From Boothiomyces macroporosus (taxonomy: Eukaryota; Chytridiomycota; Chytridiomycetes; Rhizophydiales; Terramycetaceae), in the NCBI GenBank assembly GCA_027604185.1, contig JADGKB010000014.1:62001-126000 (forward strand): DNA of 64,000 nt, in the 5' to 3' direction. Each line of letters begins with the position of its first letter. Within the stretch, counting starts at the first letter, position 1. Shown here piece by piece: positions 11,355-22,372 of the stretch. A model generated the notes under the pieces. That model had not been told where the DNA came from. It worked only from the letters and a program-made list of their open reading frames with translations, and searched no databases. The translations under genes were made by a program, and so were the position numbers.

Positions 11355-12863
11355 TTACGGTTCTGTTACTTCAGTGTCAACCGGTGTGTAACTGTAATTA
11401 ATTCTCTTTAGCGCGTTGGCAGCCTGTAATGGCCAGTCCATGTAGCATAGGATTATAATTTCACAGAAACCAACAAAGAACAATCCTAGAGATAAGCCAA
11501 TCCACAATCCTAGCAATCCCAATTCAAATTTGAATGCCAAAAGAAGCCCAAGTGGAATAGCCAAAATGTAATAACTAAATTAATTGAACACTTACCCAAT
11601 CAAATTTAGATATGCACCATACTTTTGCAACCCACATCCCCTCAATGCTGATCCAGCAATAACACCTGTACTTTCGGATATTTGATAAATTGCCGCCAAC
11701 GGAAGAATAGCAGCAACTAGTTCAATGACATCGATATCGGAGGAAAACAGATATCCCCAAGAGGTTCTGGCGGACATGATAAAGGTTGCATTAAACGCTG
11801 CCGTAAAGAAGGAACAAATCATGGCAGTCCATGCAACTTTTTTGGTGGTAAAAGGCAAATTACTGCCCAAACAGTTTCTAAAATCAATCAAAAGTTACCC
11901 TATTCTAGTGGTAGTGGCAACTCCAAGTCCTAACGGAATCATGTACAGCAATCCACATGTATTCAATACAATTGTTTGTGTTGCTAACGCGGTTTCTCCA
12001 ATTATACCTGCAGCTAAAGAGCAGGCTTCAAAAGCTAGCCATTCTGAGCAGATCATTGCAACTCCGGGAAGACCAAGACACAAGTATTCAAACAGCAGTT
12101 TGCCATCTAGCATTTCTTTAAGATCCCATCCTCCCCATACTTCAGAGCCTTCAACAAATCTAATATATAGTGCCAACGCAACAGCAATAAAAATATTAAC
12201 AGTACTTGTGGCAAGAGCAGCCCCCTCAAACCCAATGGCATAAGGTGAAAAGACTAGAAACCATTGCAGAAATATAGCCAAAGGAGCAGCAACAATCGTA
12301 ACTAACATTGCGGGTTTCATAATGGCTTGTGCTTGCAAGTATCTGCGCAGACACTCTGCAACAAAAATTGGATATAAGCCAGGCAACATCCATCTAGAAA
12401 ATATACCAGATATACGAGCGACCTCTGGTTTTTGTCCCAATAGAATCATGACTGGTTCTGTAAACCACCATAGAACTGAAATTGGTATACATGTAACAAG
12501 AGCCAGGAATAATCCACGCTGTAAATGTTTTCCAAGTGCGAATCTATCATTCGAACCTGTGAATGATTGCGAACATAGTGTATCTAGGGCAGATGCCATT
12601 CCTTGAGAAATCGCCAGTCCAGTAACGTTACACAACAACAACGACAAGGCAGCTGCTCCAAGATACTCTGTACCAACATGACCTAATGAAAATACTGATG
12701 CTGATGTTATCGAAAAGTTGAACAAATTCGCTGCAGTGACTGGCCAGGAAAGGGAAAACAGTGTTTTTGCTTCCTTTGCGACCGCTTTCGTAGAGAAATC
12801 CCACTTATCACTTTCAATATTTTCTTCTACCGGTGGAGGGAGCAGTAAATCAGTTTCTGACAT
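11355..12863 (-). CDS. MATE family multidrug/toxin-extrusion transporter 1
   Basis: Three exons, introns 11878-11898 and 11575-11595 (both 21 nt), 488 aa. Twelve hydrophobic helices follow a short acidic N terminus. Family motifs are visible: WPVTAANLFNF and SLGHVGTEYLGAAAL in helix 1-2, ASALDTLCSQSFTG (the MATE signature), and the second-half EWLAFEACSLAAGIIGE. MATE transporters export organic cations with H+ or Na+ at the plasma or vacuolar membrane. It lies head to tail with a close paralogue at 12974-14522. The intron at the TRIG/NCLG boundary is missing from that paralogue. Confidence 0.93.
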
Positions 12864-12973
12864 TCTATTTTTCCAAAAAATATTTCGCTCTCAAATAAGC
12901 AACTTTCAGCCACAAGGTGCGGTTGATTTTACTAATTTGGATGGGCAGGATAAAAACAGAAGCTCAAGTAAAT

Positions 12974-14522
12974 TTATTCTAGGGTGTCTGTGGAGCCATA
13001 GGATTGAGAAGAGGTAGGAAGCAGTCGAGCCTTGTAATTTACACGTTCAAGTGCCTTTTCACATTCAACTGGCCAGTCCATGCGGTATAACATGACAATT
13101 TGGCAGAATGATACGAAAAAAAGTCCAACACTCAAGCCGCACCAAAGCCCAAACAATCCCCAGCCAACATAAAAAGTCAAGAACAAACCGATTGGTATTC
13201 CAACTAGATAATAACTTTGTTAATAATTGAATACCCCGTGAGATTGAACATTGCACCGTATCGTTGTAAACCACATCCTCTGATTCCTGCTCCAGCAGTA
13301 ACACCAGTAGATTCTGCAATTTGATAAAGAGCCGCAAGTGGGAAAATGTCTTTAACCAAACCAATAACTTGCTCGTCACTGCTAAATAGGGTTCCCCAAA
13401 AGCTTCGTACCGACAATAAGAATGTAGCATTTACTGAAGCTGAAATTAATGAACAAATAAGCGCAGACCATGCAACTCTTTTAGCTCCATTAGGAAGACT
13501 GGATCCGAGACAGTTTCCGATCCTTGTAGTTGTTGCAACAGCAAGTCCCAATGGAATCATGTACAGCAAGGCGCAAGTATTCAAAACAGCGCTCTGAGCA
13601 GCTAATGGTGCATTTCCGAGTAGTCCTGCAGCAATCGCACATGCTTCAAATGCGAGCCACTCGGAACAAATCATTGCCACTCCTGGAACTCCAAGTTTTG
13701 TGAATTCCCACAATTGCCTTCCGTCAAACGCTTCCTTGAAATCGAACCCTCCCCAGCACTCTTTACCTTCAATAAATTGAATGTATAGTATTGTTACCAA
13801 TGGAATAAAGATATTTACTAAACTTGTTGCCAATGGTGCACCGTGTGGACCGATCGCAACTGGTGACCAAACAAGCAGCCATTGTAGGAATATCGCCAAT
13901 GGTGAAGCAAAAACGCAAACGTACATGCTAAATCAGTTTCAAAAGCACCTTGGTTTCATGATACCTTGTGCTTGTAAATATCTACGCAAGCACTCGTTTA
14001 CAAACAAGGGATACAAACCAATCAGCATCCATCTAGTAAACATTCCACTGATTGCAGATACTTGAGGATCTTGACCCAGCAATAACATCAATTGTTCAGA
14101 AAAAGTCCACAAGCAAGCGATTGGAATGCATGCAAGGAAACAAACCACGAGTCCGCGTTGAAGGTGTTTGCCCAGAGCATGCTTGTCGCTAGATCCTGTG
14201 TATGCTTGAGTGCAAAGTGTATCCAATGCAGACGCTAACCCTTGCGCAACCTACATTAGCAAAATAATACCCCCATCCCAGAAACATTACACAACATCAA
14301 TGCTAAAGAACATGCCGCCAGATATTCAGTGCCTACATGCCCTAAAGAGAACACCGATGCGCTGGTGATTGAAAAATTGAGAAGATTAGTAAATGTAACT
14401 GGCCATGCGAGATTAAAGATGGATTTTGCTTCAACTCCAAATGTTTTTAGATTGAACTGCCATTCATCGTCAGCTTGAGTGTCAGTTTGATCAATAATTA
14501 GCGGTTCTTGCTCTATTTCCAT
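12974..14522 (-). CDS. MATE family multidrug/toxin-extrusion transporter 2
   Basis: Four exons, introns 14251-14270, 13928-13948 and 13215-13234 (20-21 nt), 495 aa. It matches MATE 1 along its whole length (NLLNFSITSASVFSLGHVGTEYLAA, ASALDTLCTQAYTG, EWLAFEACAIAAGL), so the two arose by tandem duplication. It shares only the last intron (the TGYY position) with its sister; its first two introns are absent there. The start is taken at the Met giving MEIEQEPLIID, which matches the acidic start of MATE 1; an upstream in-frame Met at 14594 is possible. Confidence 0.92.
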
Positions 14523-14973
14523 TTGAAAAAGAAAACGTTGGGTTTGGCGTGTGGAGCAGGGGCCACCCAACCAAATTTGGTAAATCTCCACCACAACGAT
14601 AAATCAAAGTGGGTGTGGACTGAGTTGAGTTTGCAAATGGGGAACCACGCATCCAGCGGTTAGGAACATTACACTCGTTTTAAAATTGAGGGATTGCGGA
14701 GTAAGGTTGCATTCAATGCGAGTCCAAACTGCACAGTGAAATTGAAAACATTCCTCATTAATCCAAGGATAAACTAAAAGAACACAAGATTAATCCATTT
14801 ATGCTTGCTCAACAAGCCAACGTACCTACCAGTAACCGACATTATCACAGCAGATTTGCTGTCATACATTGGTTTGCCAGAAAAGACAGCAAACAGAATA
14901 TTGTGTAAACTACACTACTATATTATACAATTACTCATCATCCAGCATTATCTGATATCCCGACAGCTGAATA
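14523..14973. other. Spacer upstream of MATE 2
   Basis: About 450 bp between the MATE 2 start and the stop of the next minus-strand gene. It should contain the MATE 2 promoter. Short open frames here show no protein-like composition, and no RNA or repeat was seen. Confidence 0.4.
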
Positions 14974-15311
14974 TTATTCTCCTAGGATAAACAAATCGAT
15001 TACAGCTGCATATTTCTTGATGTAAGGCTTCGCTAGAGCAAATAGCAGCATCCCCAAAGTAACAATTATGAATATATATACCATGATTTCATCTTTATAA
15101 CTTCCGCGCTCTGTTGTTAGGTATAAATACGGAAACAAGAAGTTTGTAATTGGTCAATATCTGTACAAATGTCTTGCTGGAGACAGAAATCTCTTGTACA
15201 TCCTGAACAGGCGGACACGGCTAATATCTTTGATGCTGGATAGCAGTCGCATTTGCATAGCACTGTGGTATTCGCTCCTAGTGTGGTTTGAAAAAGTGTG
15301 ATGAAAAACAT
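14974..15311 (-). CDS. Small cysteine-rich single-pass membrane protein
   Basis: Two exons joined by a 20-nt intron (15111-15130) give 105 aa. A short hydrophobic start MFFITLFQTTLGA looks like a signal peptide. An extracellular part of about 45 residues has eight cysteines in pairs (CKCDCYP, CSGC, C, C, C). One transmembrane helix (IMVYIFIIVTLGMLLFALA) and a short cytosolic tail follow. The design is that of a small type I cell-surface protein. No family is recognised. Confidence 0.65.
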
Positions 15312-15377
15312 GAAAATTGCAAGTTGGGTTCAACCAGCCAGATGATACAGTAAACGAAATAAATTATATTGTAAAAA

Positions 15378-16375
15378 CTACTCTTGCTTTGAAGTCCGTA
15401 AATAGATACTACACTCGGATTCTTTTCCATTCTCGGGAGCTCTTAAATGTCTCTTGAGATAATCTGATCTGACAAATGTCTTTTGGCACGTCGGACATGC
15501 GAATTGCTTTTCGCCGCTATGATTAGAATAGATTTACGTATGCAGCTTGGCATGCCTCTTCAAATCGTATTTACGCGAGAATTTAAGTGTGCATCCAGGG
15601 TAATCACATTCGTACGGCCTCTCTCCAGTGTGTCCTCTGTAATGAGATTTGAGGTTGTACGGTCTAGTAAAGGCTAAATTAGCTAATGATTACTCTTTTC
15701 ACAGCTTGGGAATGGGCATTGGTATAGAGTTTGATCTCCAGCTTTAATGGTTTTCCAGTACTTTTTGTCTGGAGTAGAATCAATTGGGAATACGCTTGCT
15801 TTTGGTTCATTTACAGCTGTTTGGCTAGAGTCTATATTTGGTGCCAACAAGTGAGTTAATGCTGATGGCTCAACAGGATCATTGGGGGCGTCCAATGTAT
15901 CTTTAAGCATATCATTAAATGATCTGTCAGTATTTACTACAGTCTGCGGCTGATTCCACCAATTTGTAATATCATTTGAAAAGTTGTTTCTATTCATTCC
16001 TACCCCCATAGGAACCTCATGAGGAGAAAGGAAAGGCGAGCCCACATAAGGCGATTGCATCGGAGTCATCATTGGGGTGTTCATCATAGGAGTGCCAATA
16101 GGAGAGTCTATAACCCTAATCCAGGGAGATGGAACGGTAATTATGTTTGAGTTTGGATTTGGAACTGCTAACCCATAATCGAAATTGTTGTAGTCGTAGT
16201 TCTGCATAAACAATCCCTGCGGTTGATAATTCTGTTGAAACTGAACCTGCATTTGCTGAACGTTCTGCACTTGTGGGTTTTGCATGAATAACCCCTGTGG
16301 TGCGTCTTGTGGAGATTTACTGTCCACCTTGATTTTCGGGACGGGCAAAGCAAACTGAAACTCTTGATTATTCAT
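15378..16375 (-). CDS. C2H2 zinc-finger transcription factor
   Basis: Three exons, introns 15674-15693 and 15518-15538, 318 aa from the Met at 16375 (an in-frame Met at 16426 would add 17 residues). The first 220 residues are low complexity, rich in Gln, Asn, Pro and Met, with a PMMNTPMMTPMQSP repeat. Three C2H2 fingers close the protein: CPFPSCEKTF...H...H, CDYPGCTLKF...H...H and CPTCQKTF...H, linked by HTGERPY and HTGEKQF. Both introns fall inside the finger array. The third finger is atypical after its first His: a fungal-type tail of charged residues follows. A nuclear DNA-binding regulator. Confidence 0.88.
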
Positions 16376-17044
16376 CCTTAATGCAATAATCAAAAATGGA
16401 TACTTAAATTTGTGGCAAAGTGACAAATTTATATCTGAAAGGTTTGCAAGCCCTTTGTGACCAAAAATAAAAAAGGAAAGGGGAGAAAGGCAAGATTAAA
16501 TCCAATGTTTCAAAGGGTTTTATGAGCGGCGAACCGAGCTGAACTAACTAACGATTGCGCCATGTGGTTTGTGCTTTGATTTGAAACAAGTTTCATCCAA
16601 GAATTTTAATTAATCTCATAGTGATAGCCTAAATTCAAATCCCTATTGCTATTAAGAGAATTTGAGTATTTTGAAATCAACACTGCCCTTGGATATCATC
16701 CGTTCCTGTACCACTACCAGCTATTAGCCCAGAGTGATCCGATTGCTCAAGCCCAAATAATTTACTCTGGCATCTGTGCAATATCTTTGTCATATTATTT
16801 TACAAAAGTTGAATAGTTCAAAAGTCAGTACTTTTTTCGACACAGAGCAAGGCAGATGAATCAATTGTTGATACATTGGAACATTAACTGTGCTCAGGGC
16901 TAATTGAATTGATGTAGAGCCAAAGTTCATTACCCAGCATTTGACGTTACAGGACGCCCATCGCTCACTGTTTAATTGGACAATTCGTTTTGTATGGAAT
17001 AATCTTAGTAGGCAAGATATATATTATCTAACACGCTAAAGTAT
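16376..17044. other. Long spacer upstream of the C2H2 factor
   Basis: About 670 bp between the C2H2 start and a Cys-rich locus. AT-rich, with no convincing open frame on either strand. Probably regulatory sequence of the C2H2 gene; no specific element identified. Confidence 0.35.
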
Positions 17045-17409
17045 ATGGTTGATCGGGAAACAAATCAACCTTGCCCTAATCAGAATTGGTTCAGGACAGC
17101 AATGTGCAAAGTATCACCAAAACAAGAATTGCGTTGATGGATTATACTGTTCTAATCTCAGAGTCTGTGAACAAGGACCAGTTCCAAGCACCTGCCAAAA
17201 CAGAGACCAATCCCACTGCCAAGTTGGAGGTAACCTTTCTATTGATATAGATTATTGTAACAAGGATAATGGGTGTGTTCCAGCCTTGGGTGCTCCATGT
17301 TACGTCGATTCAGAGCTTCTCCTGTCTTGTTAATGATGCTGGTCAACATCCTGCACCTGGGTCTCTCGGTTTATGCTGTGCAAACACTGGTATTGGTCCA
17401 ATATGTTAA
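17045..17409 (+). pseudogene. Secreted-type cysteine-rich gene, structure unresolved
   Basis: From 17049 an open frame encodes a Cys-rich chain (CAKYHQNKNCVDGLYC, VCEQG, TCQNRDQSHC, YCNKDNGC) typical of small secreted fungal proteins. A 21-nt intron-like segment at 17230-17250 keeps the frame. At 17331 a stop appears, yet the +1 frame beyond it continues in the same style (GLCCANTGIGPIC, stop at 17407). A 22-nt GC-AG intron at 17292-17313 would join the two and leave 12 cysteines; otherwise the gene is frameshifted. No signal peptide with an ATG could be placed. Either a decaying gene or one with unusual splicing. Confidence 0.4.
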
Positions 17410-17489
17410 AAATATAATCTAATGTATTTAGAGAATTTCGGTAAATATTTAATATGGAAAGTATCCATCTGAAGGTATACTGAAAATAG

Positions 17490-18284
17490 TTACTTTAAAA
17501 TTATTTCCGTTTTACTAATGGATTTTAATTCGCTCCTCTTCTTCACTTTCTTTTCAGTTCTCCTCTTTTCTAATTTCTTTTTCCCTATCGAGTACTCTGT
17601 GAGCATCTTTAGGATGTCTACCAAACATAAACTATGTATACTAATGCAATATATACTGATGAAGTTGTAAATATCGATAAGCGAAAATTCATAGTAAATA
17701 AAGAACCCAATCCCGATCCAGTCAAGGGCAGATACAACCACATTGAAGTAGATGATTCGTTGGTGACCTTTTTCAGACTTTTGCTTGTAGTTGTATACCA
17801 GGTACACTAAATAAAACGCTTGAATATTGTCGAATATAATTACATACAACGCGAACCCAGGAGTAAGGAAATCACCTATTTTGTAAAACAGCATGTTTTG
17901 AGTAAACCAGTATAAAAGCACCGTTAGAACATCAATGGTGATTAACGTAATCGCTATTAGCTTTAGAATAATGATCTTTCTGCTTGTGATATTTTCATTC
18001 AGCACAGAAAACACACCAAGCATCTGGATATCTATCATATTAACAACAAATAATAGTAGATGTGACTGTATTGCGACTGCTTTGTAAATACCCGAGAAAA
18101 CACCAACTCTGTCAAGAATAATTAGTACCGCTTGCAAGATATTTATCATTACAATAACATTAAAAAACATGCGGAACTTTGGAATTGACGATTTGACGTT
18201 AATTTGATACAGCAGATACCCAGAAAAAAGACATATCATTGTCGATACTACTGGATATAATATGAATACCTGTTCCATTTTCAA
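17490..18284 (-). CDS. Seven-helix membrane protein of unknown function
   Basis: A single exon of 264 aa with seven hydrophobic segments, a very short outside N terminus (MKMEQVFILYP) and a lysine/arginine-rich cytosolic tail of about 35 residues (KKKLEKRRTEKKVKKR). The topology is receptor-like, but no GPCR motif was recognised. It shares a 74-bp spacer with the divergent small membrane gene at 18359. Confidence 0.6.
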   Translation of the reverse strand: MKMEQVFILYPVVSTMICLFSGYLLYQINVKSSIPKFRMFFNVIVMINILQAVLIILDRVGVFSGIYKAVAIQSHLLLFVVNMIDIQMLGVFSVLNENITSRKIIILKLIAITLITIDVLTVLLYWFTQNMLFYKIGDFLTPGFALYVIIFDNIQAFYLVYLVYNYKQKSEKGHQRIIYFNVVVSALDWIGIGFFIYYEFSLIDIYNFISIYCISIHSLCLVDILKMLTEYSIGKKKLEKRRTEKKVKKRSELKSISKTEIILK

Positions 18285-18358
18285 ATCGGACTACACGCTT
18301 AGAAATTTTCGTGACCTCATTCGAGTTGTACCATAATAATTATACATGGAAACTTGTA

Positions 18359-18602
18359 ATGCAAAACTTTGTAGATGTGTTAATTTTGAAACACGGTATC
18401 TTTTTGTTTTCGTTATACCCATTACAACTATCTATAGACAACATGTATGTACTATTTCTGAAGGTGCATTCTCTCATTTTAGGTTGATAAAGGGACAGTT
18501 TCCAGGTATATGGAAGATCAACTCCTTCAGTATATACCAAGCTTACTTATTTTGGCAGTGGCGATCTTTATGTTGGATTTCGAATTATTTTCAAGCTTTT
18601 AA
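18359..18602 (+). CDS. Small membrane protein, 74 aa
   Basis: Two exons, 18359-18463 and 18483-18602, with a 19-nt intron that starts GTGCATT and ends ATTTTAG, give exactly 74 aa. The protein has a hydrophobic N-terminal half (LILKHGIFLFSLYP), a short polar loop (KVDKGTVSRYMED) and a C-terminal helix LLQYIPSLLILAVAIFMLDF. The frame is invisible unless the intron is removed. Size and shape suit a small subunit of an ER or mitochondrial membrane complex. No family identified. Confidence 0.55.
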
Positions 18603-18619
18603 ATAAGTTTGAGACATCT

Positions 18620-19009
18620 TTATTTCTTTTCCAACAAATCCCACTTGTTTCCATACAAGTCTTGCCAGACACAAACACAACCATAAACTTCCTCTCTTGG
18701 CTGTTCAAGGAACTCTACACCATTAGCTTTCATTTGGTTGTAAGAATTCCAAAAATCTTTGACATGCAAGAAAAGCCAGACTCTGCCACCTCCTTGATTT
18801 CCAACAACTGCATTCTGTTCAGGGGAATCTGCCTTGGCAAGCAGAATTCCTGCAGAAGCAGAAGATTTATCTGGGCAAACGACCACCCAACGTTTCGTTT
18901 CAGACAAACGCTCATCTTGCTGTAGGTAAAATCCCGCCTTGTTTACATAGAAATCAATTGCTTTATCATAGTCCTTTACCACAACCGAAACCAATCCCAA
19001 TGCTGCCAT
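18620..19009 (-). CDS. VOC-superfamily protein (glyoxalase-like), bacterial type
   Basis: A single exon of 129 aa. It is one vicinal-oxygen-chelate module with two beta-alpha-beta repeats. Conserved features are VKDYDKAIDFYVNKAGF, RWVVVCPDK, GNQGGGRVWLFLHVKDF, VEFLEQPREEVYG and DLYGNKWDLLEKK. This layout is the common bacterial stand-alone VOC family with metal-binding residues in each half; the substrate is not known. The absence of introns in a genome where most genes have them, and the bacterial-type sequence, suggest horizontal acquisition. Confidence 0.85.
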   Translation of the reverse strand: MAALGLVSVVVKDYDKAIDFYVNKAGFYLQQDERLSETKRWVVVCPDKSSASAGILLAKADSPEQNAVVGNQGGGRVWLFLHVKDFWNSYNQMKANGVEFLEQPREEVYGCVCVWQDLYGNKWDLLEKK

Positions 19010-19054
19010 TTTTATGTAAACTTTTTTCAGTCCGAAAGGTGGCGGAATTTCTTT

Positions 19055-20202
19055 ATGAATCTTGATATATTCAAGACCTTGGATAGTGATAGAATATCCG
19101 CACTATGCTCTTCTATTCCGCAACGCAATGATTACAACGGACAAATGATTCAGGACAAACTATCTTTTTGGTCTTCAATTCTGCTGGATAATTTAGTATT
19201 CACCAACACTCAACTAAGGGATATTTCTGTAAATGGATTGAAGCCATTATGCTTGGATGAAGTTGTAGTAAATATTTGTAATGTAGAATCATTTAGTATC
19301 CACTGGGAAAATTAGGGATAGAAATCAGGGATGGTTGAACTATTTTTGGAGTAGAATCAGCTCAAATGGAATAGAAGCGGAAAAAACTTGGATTGTTACA
19401 GTAAGCGATGCTAATATCAGGAAAAGTTACAGAAAGCGGTGAATTCATTAAATATTAAACACCACGTCATGGACAAGGATGATTACGAATCCATGTTGAG
19501 CAGAAATGAATTAGAGTCTCAAATAATCACTGAATATTTGGTATCAGAGGGAAGGCTGCTGGTTAAAGACAATGTAGCATTTGTTAATTTTAGATTTATA
19601 AACTCAAACAAAAAGGAACTCTGGAAATCACCGACACTGATGCAGACATTGTCAAGTTGCAAAAAACTGTAAAGTCAATCAGGAACCAAATTACCGAAAT
19701 TGAAGAACAGATTGGCAAATTAGAATTGGATATCAAAACACTCTTAAAAGAGAAAAAGAGGCAGAAAGCTGTGTACTCGTTAAAAAAGAAAAAGACACTC
19801 GAAGCAGTGCTGGAAAGAAGATTAAACTCGTTATCTACTGTGGAAAATATCATTGATAAAATCAACGAGAAAACTACTGAGCTTGAGATTTTGGAAGCAT
19901 ACTCTGCTGGTACTGTTGTTCTGAAGGAATTCCTCAAAAAGATGGATAAGGCTCAAGATACTGTGGATGAGCTGCAAGATGTACTCGCAGACCATAAGGA
20001 AATTGAAGACGTAATGAATATTACTACTTTTGATGATGTAGAAGAAGAATTGGAAGAATTGCTTAAACAGGAAACCCTTGAAAAGGATCACGAACCTGAT
20101 GTTGAGGGATTGATTAAAGAATTGGACAATCTTAAAACCGGACCAGAGTTGCCAAAGATAAAAGAAAAGGAAACTCCAAAAGAAGAGCCTCTCCTTGCTT
20201 AA
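19055..20202 (+). CDS. CHMP7: CHMP7, ESCRT-III-like protein
   Basis: Four exons, introns 19268-19286, 19401-19420 and 19574-19593, 362 aa. The N-terminal half is the winged-helix part (VVNHLVSTGKIRDRNQGWLNYFWSR), and the C-terminal half is an SNF7 domain: basic helix 1 with paired heptads, RQKAVYSLKKKKTLEAVLERR, then acidic helices ending KIKEKETPKEEP. CHMP7 recruits ESCRT-III to the nuclear envelope and endosomes for membrane sealing. The LDEVV/NHLVSTGKI join across intron 1 confirms the splice. Snf7/CHMP4 relatives are shorter and lack the N-terminal half. Confidence 0.85.
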
Positions 20203-20289
20203 AATAATAAAATTCACTTTGACAGGTTAATTTCATTTCGCGTCAAGTTACCTCATTTTGAAAATGGTTAGAATAATAGCGCAGCAAGT

Positions 20290-21769
20290 ATGGATGCATT
20301 AATAAAGGATAAACAGAATCTGCAAAAAGAATGGCTGGACAGTCTTGGTAATACCAATTTAAATCAGCCCAACAAAAGCGGGAAGCGCAAGAGCGAAAAC
20401 AGTATGAAAAGATGCAAGAAAAAGTAAGATATTACTAATCAGGGATTACAGTATCCAGCGCCTTCCGAAAAACAGACTTTTAGAGCTGGAAGGGTAAATT
20501 GGTGCCTAATTCAGCGTACTCTTGACACGATTGCAGAATTTGAAGTATTTGCATTTAACCATAGAGAAAAGGTTTCTGATTAATAATACAGGTATATTCA
20601 ATGTAATTCAGGTATGCATTGATTAATGAAAGGTCCCCAAAAGATTCCTCAAAACAAACCGTCAATCCCAAAACATCCCCAGCCAGCAGTTCAGACAGAT
20701 TTCTTTTGGAGTACTAGAAATACACACACTAGGATAAATACCAACACCTCTCAAACTTCAATGATTTCTACAACTTCTTCAAAACCCATAAACCCATACT
20801 CTAGAACCAAATCTACACTTACATCTGAAGATCCGGATATTCAGCAGAGACAGATTGCCACCCAGCAGTGGAAGATGGACATTGAAAAACAAATTAATGA
20901 GAAAAAGAAGCGAGAGCGGGAAGAGCAGGAGAGAAATGAACTAGAGGAAAGGATGGCAAGTGTCAAGTTACAAAGGCAATTATTCAATCAGGACATAGTA
21001 CACTTGAAACCGACCAACACTGAACCACCAAAAGAATTACCAAAATACACTAGTAGTCAAGCAGCCAGTGTAACTATTTATAGTAGAATCCCTCGCGCAA
21101 TAAAGAAAGATGTAAAGGAGGCAACACTTGCTAATTTGGAAAAGCGAGCCATAGATAAGCAAGGTACATTTTCGATAAATTTTGACGCGTCTAAAAAAAT
21201 GAAGCGAACATCTAGTGATAAACCCAAACTATCAGAAAAATTAGAAAAGACTGACAAAATAGATAAACTACCGGAATTGACAATCAAAGATTCACCTCCT
21301 GCCAAACTAGTGGAACAAAGGAGCTCTGGAAGTTTAACACCCTCCCCAAAAAAGACACCGGTTGGTATGAAGAGAAAGAATATAGATATAAAATCCAAAG
21401 TAATTAAGCCTTTCGAGGAAGTTAAAGTTGTTACTCCGCCAAAAGTGAAACAACAGCCTCTTCCATCTAAACATAAAGTGTTACCGTCGATACAGAAGCA
21501 AGCAGCTGATGATTTGCCTGCTATTCAAGAATCGTTTGATGAACCACCAGTAGTTTCGCGTCAATCAACTCCCGAACCTAAACCAGTTTTGAATCCAAGA
21601 AAAGTAGTTCCAACAGTAAAACCATACCAAGTAATTGCTATTAATGTAGCGTATTAATAAGAATGCTGTCGGAGAAATGGAAAAACTAAAGGAAGAGAGT
21701 TTGGAGCATTTGCATAACATGAAGCAATTACTGCAAGAGAAAGCGACTGAACTGAAAGAGTTGAACTAA
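20290..21769 (+). CDS. Coiled-coil basic protein, possibly cilium-associated (CCDC66-like)
   Basis: Exons splice to 439 aa when introns 20348-20367, 20424-20442, 20494-20514, 20545-20564, 20572-20632 and 21631-21649 are removed. A 7-nt exon (20565-20571) lies between the fourth and fifth. The N terminus has a KEWLDSL...QQKREAQERKQYEK motif, a charged coiled coil follows (QQWKMDIEKQINEKKKRERE), then a long basic Pro/Ser/Lys-rich region, and a final helix. The E-W-L-x-x-L plus Q-x-R-E pattern recalls CCDC66, a ciliary and centrosomal protein, but this is weak. Otherwise a disordered scaffold of unknown role. Confidence 0.6.
20572..20632 (+). other. Three head-to-tail intron units with no exon between
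   Basis: The 61-nt intervening sequence divides into units of 20, 20 and 21 nt at 20572-20591, 20592-20611 and 20612-20632. Each begins GT, carries a TTAAT or GTAAT element, and ends AG; the unit borders read AG-GT. Unit 1 is GTTTCTGATTAATAATACAG and unit 2 GTATATTCAATGTAATTCAG. Only removal of all 61 nt keeps the coding frame (AAA-GGT-CCC). Preceded by a 7-nt exon, itself preceded by a 20-nt intron. Confidence 0.75.
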
Positions 21770-21793
21770 TATGTATTTTTAGCAATAAACTGG

Positions 21794-22372
21794 TTATTCC
21801 ATATCATAATCATCATCTGCATTTGCAATATTTGAATTAATAGCGACTGGCTGTACAGGCATAGGTACTCCTGGCATTGCAGTGGGCATTGCGACTGCCG
21901 GCTTTTTTGAAATCTGAACAGTATCTATCGATGCTCGTTTCTAAGTAAATAAAAACTTACTTTTGGATTAATACTAATATTGTTACGGATAAGACAGTGT
22001 CTTTCAGGTGGCAACCTTAGCCCTAGCTTTTCTGGTACCAAAGGCAGCGGTATCGAGTTCTTTTTCTGCGCCAATTGCAATAAAGCCTTGTTAATAATAT
22101 TCTACTTGTCTGGAAGGAGGATTAGTGAAATCTAAAGTTGCTCTGGTTTCTATAGCTAATTTTACATCCGCAACCGTAAGTTCCTTGTGTTCAGCATGGT
22201 CTGCATATAACTGAGCATCCTGCAATACGTTCAAGATATAAGAGTGCATAACTTCATACAGCTGCGCAAGTACTCTGGGTTCGTAGTCCTCAACTGAGGC
22301 TCCTTGTAGAATGAGTGAAATCAATCTTGCGGTTGGTGGCAGTTCGTTTGGATCCTGAAAAGCTTCATACAT
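21794..22372 (-). CDS. TAF9: TAF9, TFIID/SAGA histone-fold subunit
   Basis: Three exons, introns 22087-22105 and 21941-21960, 179 aa. The histone fold covers the first 100 residues: PPTARLISLILQGASVEDYEPRVLAQLYEVMHSY, then DAQLYADHA and LTVADVKLAIETR. The conserved C-terminal block LPPERHCLIRNN completes the TAF9 signature. The protein pairs with TAF6 in TFIID and SAGA and works in RNA polymerase II initiation. The start codon is 35 bp from that of the divergent BOLA3 gene. Confidence 0.93.
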
